Positions 40,593 to 47,170 of a stretch of 64,000 nucleotides of DNA are shown here, piece by piece. Below the pieces are notes generated by a model, which saw only the letters and a program-made list of their open reading frames with translations, did no database searches and was not told where the DNA came from. The stretch covers positions 1,550,001-1,614,000 of the forward strand of contig NZ_WING01000001.1 of the NCBI RefSeq assembly GCF_009793335.1. The letters run 5' to 3'. The translations under genes were made by a program, and so were the position numbers. Numbering within the stretch: the stretch's first letter is position 1; each line of letters begins with the position of its first letter. The DNA comes from Actinomadura sp. J1-007. GTDB taxonomy: Bacteria > Actinomycetota > Actinomycetes > Streptosporangiales > Streptosporangiaceae.

Positions 40593-41756
40593 TCACTCCA
40601 GCCGCAGGCGCCCCATGGCCTCACGGGCGAGCGCCTGCGCCTCGGCGGTCAGCTCCCCCTGCGTGCCGTCCCCCGCGCGGTCCACGTGGACGATCACGTT
40701 GGCGCGCCGCGCCCACACGTCCACGTGCCGGATCCTGCCCAGTTCCTCCGCGCGCTGCCACGCCTCGTCGCCGAGCCGCCGGACCCGGACCGTGCCGAGG
40801 GTGAACCGGTAGAACCGCATCCGCTCGCCCGCCGCGCCGGACCCGCTCTGCCGGCCCGAGCGCGGGTACCGCTGGTAGCCCAGCTCCACGACCCCGTCCG
40901 GCCGGGCGTGCGTCCAGCGGCACGCCGAGGTGTAGTACGGGTCGCGGTCGGCGTGGAAGTCCTCGGCCCGTACGGGACGCAGCAGCAGGCGGCGGGCCGT
41001 CCCCTCGTCGGCCACCGAGCACGCGCGCGGCAGGGCGGCGGCCTCCTTGCGGCCCGGCCACCAGTCGCTCAGCCAGGGCTGCTCGAACAGGAGCATCACC
41101 GCGATGGCGCAGAACACGAGCACGGGCGCGCGGAAGCGCGACGCCGCCTTGGCGCCGTCGCCGTCACCGCCGCCGTCGATCGGCACGTTCCGGCGGGCCC
41201 GGCTCTTCAGCGCGTCGAGCTTCTCCTGGAGTTCGGGCTCCCCCGCGAAGAGCGTCCGGCGCGGCGCCGCGAGCACGTACTGGCCCTTGCCCTTGCGCAG
41301 CACCACGGCGACCTTGCGCCCGAACGTGGTGGGACGGATTTCGATCCTCTCGACGTCCTTCCACCTGAACCGGCGCACGCTCCACAGCGCCGAACGGGTC
41401 GTGACGCCGTGCCTGTCCCCGACGACGTGGCCGGCCAGATGGGTGCGGATCGCGGCGAGGTAGCAGGGCAGCGCGGCGATCCCGGCGAGGACCATCGTCC
41501 ACACGCCGTACCCGTCGTACACGAGGAAGCTCAGGGCGAGGGCGAACGAGACGGCCGCTCCGGGCACGGCCCAGAGCAGCGGGAGGCGCGACGGCCTGAT
41601 CCGGTACGGCGTCCGTTCCGCCTGGCGGTCGGCCCGGTCGGCCCGGTCGGCCCGGTCGGCGCGGTCGGCGCGGTCATCGCCCCGGTCATCGCGGTCGGCG
41701 CGGTCGTCGGGGTCTGGGCGGGCGTCCGGGCGGGCGTTCGTGCGGGCCAAGGCCAC
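40593..41756 (-). CDS. Membrane protein with bacterial PH-like domain and Asp-Arg-Ala repeat
   Basis: A 387-residue protein. The N-tail contains a (DRA) repeat coded by 9-base units at about 41626-41710. Two close helices follow (LLWAVPGAAVSFALALSFLV, then WTMVLAGIAALPCYLAAI), then a PH-like segment (SVRRFRWKDVERIEIRPTTF with GRKVAVVLRKGKGQYVLA), a third helix (APVLVFCAIAVMLLFEQPWL) and a C-terminal extracytoplasmic domain with Cys in ALPRACSVADEG and YTSACRW. GTG 41756 is assumed; the ribosome site is poor. Function unknown. Confidence 0.7.
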   Translation of the reverse strand: MALARTNARPDARPDPDDRADRDDRGDDRADRADRADRADRADRQAERTPYRIRPSRLPLLWAVPGAAVSFALALSFLVYDGYGVWTMVLAGIAALPCYLAAIRTHLAGHVVGDRHGVTTRSALWSVRRFRWKDVERIEIRPTTFGRKVAVVLRKGKGQYVLAAPRRTLFAGEPELQEKLDALKSRARRNVPIDGGGDGDGAKAASRFRAPVLVFCAIAVMLLFEQPWLSDWWPGRKEAAALPRACSVADEGTARRLLLRPVRAEDFHADRDPYYTSACRWTHARPDGVVELGYQRYPRSGRQSGSGAAGERMRFYRFTLGTVRVRRLGDEAWQRAEELGRIRHVDVWARRANVIVHVDRAGDGTQGELTAEAQALAREAMGRLRLE

Positions 41757-41827
41757 TCCTCGGTCGGACGGAGATGACCATGGAGCGTAGCGGGACGATC
41801 CCGGCAGGTGGGGCGGGGACGGCCCGC

Positions 41828-42217
41828 TCAGCTCCGCGCCGCGGGGAACAGCCTGAGCAGCACGTCCCGCCGCCAGTCGCCCTCGTCCCCGTTCCCGCGC
41901 CCGTCCTCGTGCCCGTCCCCGTCCCCGTGCCCGTCCTCGCTCGGCGGGCGTACGGGGGTCAGGGTGCCGTCGCCGTTCTCGACGAGGTGGACGGCGACGT
42001 CCGGCGGGAGGACGAGATCGGGCCGTTCGGCGGGGTCCGCCGCGAGCCGCCCGGCGATGGCGGCCAGCACCCGCGCCCAGCCTTGGCCGAGGTAGGGCGG
42101 GAGGCCCGTGACGCGCAGCTCGGGCAGGCCGAGCGCCTCCAGCCCCTGAGTGCGCAGTTCCAGCCCGTCGCTTCCCTCGGCCCCCACGATCCGGATCTCG
42201 CCCCGCGCGTCACCCAT
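41828..42217 (-). CDS. Hypothetical protein
   Basis: A 129-residue acidic protein with no family I recognise. The first 85 residues have good codon usage and look folded (GLELRTQGLEALGLPELRVT, GQGWARVLAAIAGRLAADPA). A Gly/Asp/His-rich repeat (DGHGDGDGHEDGRGNGDEGD) then precedes the end. ATG 42217 is assumed. It is transcribed leftward upstream of the PH-like protein gene, with a 71-base gap. Confidence 0.55.
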   Translation of the reverse strand: MGDARGEIRIVGAEGSDGLELRTQGLEALGLPELRVTGLPPYLGQGWARVLAAIAGRLAADPAERPDLVLPPDVAVHLVENGDGTLTPVRPPSEDGHGDGDGHEDGRGNGDEGDWRRDVLLRLFPAARS

Positions 42218-42338
42218 GTCCCGACCGTACGGGCGCGGGAACGGCGCGCGGACGGGGCGCGGCGGGCGTGACGCGGATCACCGCCGCGTGGCCGTCCTCG
42301 GCAACGCAGCCTCCCCTGCCACTCATGTCCGATAAATT

Positions 42339-43147
42339 ATGACAGTGAATTGGGCCGTGACGACGTACGACTCCGCCTTCGGGTACGTCTCCGCGCACGG
42401 CGCCCCCTGGTCGACCTGCTCGACCCGCAGCCGGGCGAGCGGGTCATCGACCTCGGCTGCGGCACCGGCGCGTTCGCCGCGGAGATCGCCGAACGGGGCG
42501 CCGAGGTGCTGGGCATCGACGGCGCCCCGGAGATGATCGCGCAGGCGACCGCGCTGAACCCCGGCCTGTCGTTCATCGTCGGCGACGCGCACGAGTTCAC
42601 GGTCGGCGAGTCGTTCGACGCGGTCGCCTCCAACGCGGCCCTGCACTGGATGACCCGCGACCCCGACGCGGTGATCGCGCGGGTGCACGCGGCGCTGCGG
42701 CCCGGCGGGCGGTTCGTCGGCGAGCTCGGCGGCGCGGGCAACTGCGCCGAGCTGATCGCGGCGATGCAGACCGCGTGGCGGGTGTTCGGGCTGGGCGAGC
42801 CCGAGCTGCCCTGGTACTTCCCGTCGCCCGCCGAGTACGCGGCACGGCTGGAGGAGGGCGGGTTCACGCTGCGGCTGCTGGAGCACGCCGACCGCCCGAC
42901 CCGCATGACCGAGGGCCCGAACGGCGCGGCCGACTGGGTCCGGGCGTACGCGGCGCGCGCGCTCGGCGACGTCCCGCCGGAGATGGTCGAGCCGCTGCTC
43001 GAACGCGTCAACGAGCTCGCCGCGCCCGCGCTGCGCCGCGAGTCGGGCTGGGTCGCCGACTACGTGCGGCTGCGGTTCGCGGCCGTGCGCAAGGCGGACG
43101 GCCCCGCGCCCATGCCCGGGGGCCTGCTCACCGACCCGCTGATCTGA
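42339..43147 (+). CDS. Class I SAM-dependent methyltransferase, one apparent frame break
   Basis: A methyltransferase of about 270 residues. Motif I is VIDLGCGTGAFAAEIA. IDGAPEMIAQATA, ASNAALHWMT and AALRPGGRFVGELGG are the further SAM-binding and post-motifs, close to the trans-aconitate methyltransferase type. The N-terminus NWAVTTYDSAFGYVSAHGAP is in a different frame. Six instead of five C in GGCGCCCCCTGGTC (about 42403-42407) gives GAPLVDLLDPQPGE. ATG 42339 has no ribosome site and may be translated from a leaderless mRNA. Substrate unknown. Confidence 0.85.
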
Positions 43148-43166
43148 TCGCGCCTAGGGTGGTCCC

Positions 43167-43834
43167 ATGCTGCGGCTGTACGACCATCGCACCGGGCGGA
43201 CCGGCGACCTGCCCCCGGGCCCGTGCGCGTCCACGTGTCCGGCGGCGCGGAACGGGCGCTGGTCGCCGCCGACCTGCTCCGCCGCGTGGCCGAGCGGGGC
43301 CGCCTGCATCCCGTCGTGACGCGTTCGCCAGGCGCGGCCCCCGTCCACGTGGCGCCGGGCGACCTCAGCGTCCCGGAGTTCGAGACCGCTCCGCCGCCGG
43401 ACGGCGCCCTGCTGGTGGGCCCGGACGGCGCGTCCTCGCTCGCCGTGCCGTTCGAGGACGGCGACTGGTGGGACGCCCAGGCGCGCGTCGGCGCGGACGG
43501 CGACGTGCTCTGGGTACGGCTCGCGATGCTGCGCGCCCGCTACCGCGACCCCGTCGACGTCGCCGGCCTCGGCCCGGCGGCGCGCGACGACCTGGCGCGG
43601 TGGCGTTCGCTGGTGGCCGGCTGGGCGCGCGGCCCCGGCCGCCCCCTGCACCGCGCGTACGTCGCGGAGGCCGAGGCGGCGCTCGCCGACGACCTCGACA
43701 GCCCGGCCGCCCTCGCCGTCCTCGACCGCCTCGCGGACGACCCCGGCGTCCCGGACGGCGCGAAGCTGGAGTCGTTCATCCATCTGGACCTCGTCCTCGG
43801 CCTCAACCTCGTGGCCCACATCGGCCGCCCCTGA
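43167..43834 (+). CDS. Cysteinyl-tRNA-synthetase-like protein lacking the catalytic core, one apparent frame break
   Basis: About 222 residues. The start MLRLYDHRTGR and the C-terminal helical part (HRAYVAEAEAALADDLDSPA, then LAVLDRLADDPGVPDGAKLE) resemble the ends of CysS/MshC-type enzymes, where AL..DLDTPAAL is the start of the anticodon or DALR region. The HIGH and KMSKS regions and the zinc cysteines are missing, so it cannot charge tRNA. The first 20 residues are in another frame. One extra G or C near 43212-43222 repairs the line PPGPVRVHVSGG. It follows the methyltransferase gene closely. It may be a carrier or regulatory relic; function unknown. Confidence 0.65.
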
Positions 43835-44152
43835 CCCCCGCCGGCACGCCGCCGCACGCCGCGGCGGGACCGCGCGCGCCGGGCGTCCCTCAGGACGGGC
43901 CGCTCGTGCGGCGGGGCGTCGTTGACCTCCGGAAACGCGCCTAGCACGGGGCGGGCGCGGGGGCGGGCGGGTCGCGGCGTCCGGCCGGAAACGGCCGTCC
44001 CGGCCGGAAATTACGGACACTCCACCCCACACAGGGCCAGGGTGACATTTCCAATTAAGTAACCATCTTGACGGTCCTGTCGCGGACCCGGTTGGCTTTC
44101 CCGTTCGTAACGCTCGTCATCGTTCTCCCCCCAGACACGGAAAGGCACCAGG
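43835..44152. other. Intergenic region upstream of the trypsin gene, no gene seen
   Basis: No reading frame with family features or a ribosome site lies here. The left half is very GC-rich. The right half has an AT-rich patch (CCAATTAAGTAACCATC near 44051) followed by TTGACG at 44068, which may be part of the promoter of the secreted protease gene. No clear -10 box follows at the normal distance. Confidence 0.6.
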
Positions 44153-45238
44153 TTGCGTCTTTCATCACCTCGTCTTCTCATCGCGGGCACCGCGGCGGCG
44201 GCGGTCGCCGTGGCCGGCGGCGTCGCGGTCGCCGCCTCGTCCGGCCCGGACGCCAAGCCGGCGGCCGTCGCCGGGGCGCGCACGCCCGCCGACCCGAACG
44301 CCGCGGTCGTCTCCCAGGCGATCGGCCAGTCGCCCGAGGCGACCAAGAGGTTCTGGACGGCGGCCCGCGTCCGCGCGGCCAAGCCGCTCCCGACGCCGGC
44401 GTCGAACGCGGCGCCCGGCGCGGTCCCGCAGGCGAACGCGCTCGGCGCCGGACCGGCCGTCGAGAGCGACGGCACCCTGCCCGAGGGCACGGCGTCCGCG
44501 CAGGCGGGCGGCACCGCCTCGACCCAGGCGGTCAAGACCGCCAAGCAGTGGACCAAGCACGGCAAGGCGCCCGCCCGGACGATCGGCAAGCTGTTCGGCG
44601 TGGACAACCGGGGCCGCCAGTACACCTGCTCGGCGACCGTCATCAACTCCAAGAACAAGCGCACGGTCTGGACCGCCGGTCACTGCGTGCACGCGGGCGC
44701 GGGCGGGAGCGCCGGGTTCTCGCGCTACCTGATGTTCCGGCCCGACTTCATCAACGGCAAGTCGCAGGGCTCGTGGGTCGCCGACCGCATCGTGGCGCTC
44801 AAGGGCTGGACCACCAAGGGCGACCTCCGGTACGACATCGCGGCGTTCACCGTGAAGAAGTACAAGGGCAAGGGCATCCAGGCGTACACCGGCAGCCAGG
44901 GCTACAGCTTCGGCTACAAGAACCGCAAGTACTACATGCGGAGCTTCGGCTACCCGGCGCGCGCCCTGCCGTCCAAGAAGGCGATGAACAGCAACCGCCT
45001 CTGGTACTGCTCCGGCACCACGTTCGGGGTGAACTACGGCGGCGGCAGCGTCGGCCTCGGCATGTGGTGCAGCATGGGCAACGGCGCGAGCGGCGGCCCG
45101 TGGATCTACGGCATGAAGGGCAACGGCCTCGGCCGGATCGCGGGCCTCAACAGCACGCACAGCCTGCGCACGCTCCAGATGAACTCGCCGTACCACGGCT
45201 CGGCCGCGGTGAGCGTCTACAAGGCGATCTCGGGCTGA
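44153..45238 (+). CDS. Secreted trypsin-like serine protease
   Basis: A 361-residue exported protease. An N-terminal signal peptide (LLIAGTAAAAVAVAGGVAVA) is followed by a 100-residue Ala/Pro-rich pro-region, then a glutamyl-endopeptidase-like S1 domain. The catalytic triad is visible: His in VWTAGHCVHAG, Asp in RYDIAAFTV and Ser in GNGASGGPWIYG. Cysteines around the His and Ser loops probably form disulfides. The start is TTG 44153, with AAAGGCACC upstream. It is followed by a strong hairpin and then a secreted peptidase gene, which suggests a protein-scavenging function. Confidence 0.92.
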   Translation: MRLSSPRLLIAGTAAAAVAVAGGVAVAASSGPDAKPAAVAGARTPADPNAAVVSQAIGQSPEATKRFWTAARVRAAKPLPTPASNAAPGAVPQANALGAGPAVESDGTLPEGTASAQAGGTASTQAVKTAKQWTKHGKAPARTIGKLFGVDNRGRQYTCSATVINSKNKRTVWTAGHCVHAGAGGSAGFSRYLMFRPDFINGKSQGSWVADRIVALKGWTTKGDLRYDIAAFTVKKYKGKGIQAYTGSQGYSFGYKNRKYYMRSFGYPARALPSKKAMNSNRLWYCSGTTFGVNYGGGSVGLGMWCSMGNGASGGPWIYGMKGNGLGRIAGLNSTHSLRTLQMNSPYHGSAAVSVYKAISG

Positions 45239-45287
45239 TCCCGCGCGCCGGACGGCACGGCCCTGCCGCCCCGGCGCGATGACCACC

Positions 45288-45334
45288 GGACGCCCCGCCG
45301 GTCCCGCAGTGCGCTGCGGACCGGCGGGGCGTCC
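45288..45334 (+). terminator. Strong 17-bp hairpin after the trypsin gene
   Basis: GGACGCCCCGCCGGTCC (45288-45304) pairs perfectly with GGACCGGCGGGGCGTCC (45318-45334). Inside the loop, GCAG and CTGC can form a further stem with a TGCG tetraloop. It begins 49 bases after the stop. Confidence 0.85.
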
Positions 45335-45441
45335 TGGCATTTACGCACATGTCGTCCTAAGAGATGACGCAATCGTGATCTCCGTTCACCATGATCTCCC
45401 CCGTCCCCCATGCGCATCCGAAGGACAGGGAGTCCCTCTAC

Positions 45442-47025
45442 GTGACTCGAAAGGGCCGGAAGGCCGGAGCCGTGCTCGCCGCCGCCGCCGTCGCCGCTGG
45501 AGCGCTCGGCCCCAGCCCGGCGCAGGCAGCACCACGCCCCGCACCCCCCGCGACCGACCCCATCCCCGCGGCCTCCGCCGCGGCCGCCGCGAGAGCCTCG
45601 TCCGCCGCGACGGCCGCGCGGAAGATCTCGTGGCGCAAGTGCCCCGACCAGCGCTCCGCGCAGTGCGGCTCGATCACCGTGCCGATCGACTGGGCGAAGC
45701 CCGGGCGCGGCAGCGTGAAGATCGCCGTGGCCCGGTTGAAGGCCGCCGCGCCGAAGCAGCGCCTCGGCGTGCTGTTCGTGAACCCCGGCGGGCCCGGCGG
45801 GTCGGGCGTGGACTTCGCGCTCGACGGCGGCGGGCTGTCCAAGCAAGTCCGGCAGCGGTACGACATCGTCGGGTTCGACCCGCGCGGCGTCGGCGGCAGC
45901 CACCCGGTGGAGTGCGGTCCCGTCCGCGCCGCGCGTCCGCAGGCGTACCCCCGCAACCAGGCGGAGTTCACGAAGCTGACCGCCTACCTCGCCGCGCTCC
46001 ACAAGGCGTGCCGCGCCAAGACGGGCCCGGTGTACGACTTCCTCGGCGCGGCCGACGTGGCGCGCGACATGGACGCGATCCGCGCCGCGCTCGGTGAGCG
46101 GAAGGTGTCGTACTACGGCGTCTCGTACGGCACGTGGCTCGGCCAGCGCTACGCGGAGCTGTTCCCCGGGCGGGTGCGTTCGCTCGCGCTGGACAGCACG
46201 ATGGACCACAGCGTCGCGGGCGCGGCCCGCTTCTCGGCTGAGGAGGCGCAGGGCCTCGAAGTGGCGTACGGGCAGTTCGCGCAGTGGTGCGCCACGGCGA
46301 AGGAGTGCGCGCTGCGCGGGCGCGACCCCGTCAAGGTGCTCGACACGCTGATGACGCGCGCCCAGCGCGGCCGGCTGCACGAGATCGACTCGCCCAAGCA
46401 GTGGCTGAGCCCGCCCGGCCTCGCCCGGATGATCCACGCGTCGAGCTACGACCCGCTGGCGTGGGCGCAGCTCGGTGAGGAGCTGAACGAGCTGTCCCGG
46501 CAGAAGGAGAAGCCCGTCCGGGGCCGCGAGGGCGAGGAGGAGCCCGACGGCGCGTTCGTCGGGATGCTGTGCGCCGACTGGTCGTTCCCCATGAAGAACT
46601 ACGCCGAGCTGGCGGACGTACGCGCGCGCACGCGCCGGGCGGCCCCGCACGTGCGGGTCAACCCGCTCGGCTGGGAGGCCGTCACCGCGTGCCTCGGCCG
46701 CCCGCGCGGCGCACGCGACCCGCAGCGCCCGTACCGGATCGCGGGCATCCCGCGGTCGCTCGTGGTGAACGGCGTCGGCGACCCCGCCACCGTGTACCCG
46801 TGGGCGCTGAGCGTGAACCGGCAGGTCCCGGGCTCGGCGCTGCTGACGTACGAGGGCACCGGCCACGGCGCGTACGGGCTGAGCCCCTGCGCCCGCAAGG
46901 CCGTGGACGCGTACCTCCTCGCGGGCCGCACCCCGCTGCCGGGCGCACGCTGCCCGGCCGTACCGCCGAACTACAGCGCCCGGACGCGCAGCGCACCGCA
47001 CGTGCCGTCCCGGCCGCGCTGGTAG
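45442..47025 (+). CDS. Secreted alpha/beta-hydrolase, tripeptidyl aminopeptidase type (S33)
   Basis: A 527-residue exported peptidase. The N-terminus (GRKAGAVLAAAAVAAGALGP with SPAQAA) is a Sec signal peptide. The alpha/beta-hydrolase domain has the oxyanion motif VNPGGPGGSG, the nucleophile YYGVSYGTWLG, Asp in VNGVGDPATV and His in EGTGHGAYGLSPCAR. These, with the C-terminal TAP-like part, match Streptomyces tripeptidyl aminopeptidases and proteases SlpD/E. GTG 45442 follows AGGACAGGGAG. It removes N-terminal tripeptides from extracellular proteins or peptides. Confidence 0.92.
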   Translation: MTRKGRKAGAVLAAAAVAAGALGPSPAQAAPRPAPPATDPIPAASAAAAARASSAATAARKISWRKCPDQRSAQCGSITVPIDWAKPGRGSVKIAVARLKAAAPKQRLGVLFVNPGGPGGSGVDFALDGGGLSKQVRQRYDIVGFDPRGVGGSHPVECGPVRAARPQAYPRNQAEFTKLTAYLAALHKACRAKTGPVYDFLGAADVARDMDAIRAALGERKVSYYGVSYGTWLGQRYAELFPGRVRSLALDSTMDHSVAGAARFSAEEAQGLEVAYGQFAQWCATAKECALRGRDPVKVLDTLMTRAQRGRLHEIDSPKQWLSPPGLARMIHASSYDPLAWAQLGEELNELSRQKEKPVRGREGEEEPDGAFVGMLCADWSFPMKNYAELADVRARTRRAAPHVRVNPLGWEAVTACLGRPRGARDPQRPYRIAGIPRSLVVNGVGDPATVYPWALSVNRQVPGSALLTYEGTGHGAYGLSPCARKAVDAYLLAGRTPLPGARCPAVPPNYSARTRSAPHVPSRPRW

Positions 47026-47045
47026 CCCCGGCCGAACGGGTCCGT

Positions 47046-47080
47046 CGGCGGGCCGGGGCGCGCGAAGCCCCGGCCCGCCG
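47046..47080 (+). terminator. 14-bp hairpin downstream of the S33 peptidase gene
   Basis: CGGCGGGCCGGGGC (47046-47059) and GCCCCGGCCCGCCG (47067-47080) pair perfectly around the loop GCGCGAA. The hairpin lies between the convergent peptidase and TNT-protein genes. Confidence 0.85.
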
Positions 47081-47103
47081 CCGCGGCCCGCATCCCGCCA
47101 GGA

Positions 47104-47170
47104 CCCGCGTCAGGGCTCGCGACGGGGCCCGCGTCAGGGCTCGCGTCGGGGCTCGCGTCAGGGCTCGCGG
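47104..47170 (-). repeat. 12/24-bp tandem repeat at the end of the TNT-protein gene
   Basis: GCGTCAGGGCTCGCG starts at 47108, 47132 and 47156, an exact 24-base period. Read leftward it is a run of 12-base units alternating CGCGAGCCCTGA and CGCGAGCCCCGA (or close variants). The last codons of the TNT gene (Arg-Glu-Pro-stop) are thus followed by several more in-frame copies, including further stops. Confidence 0.8.
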
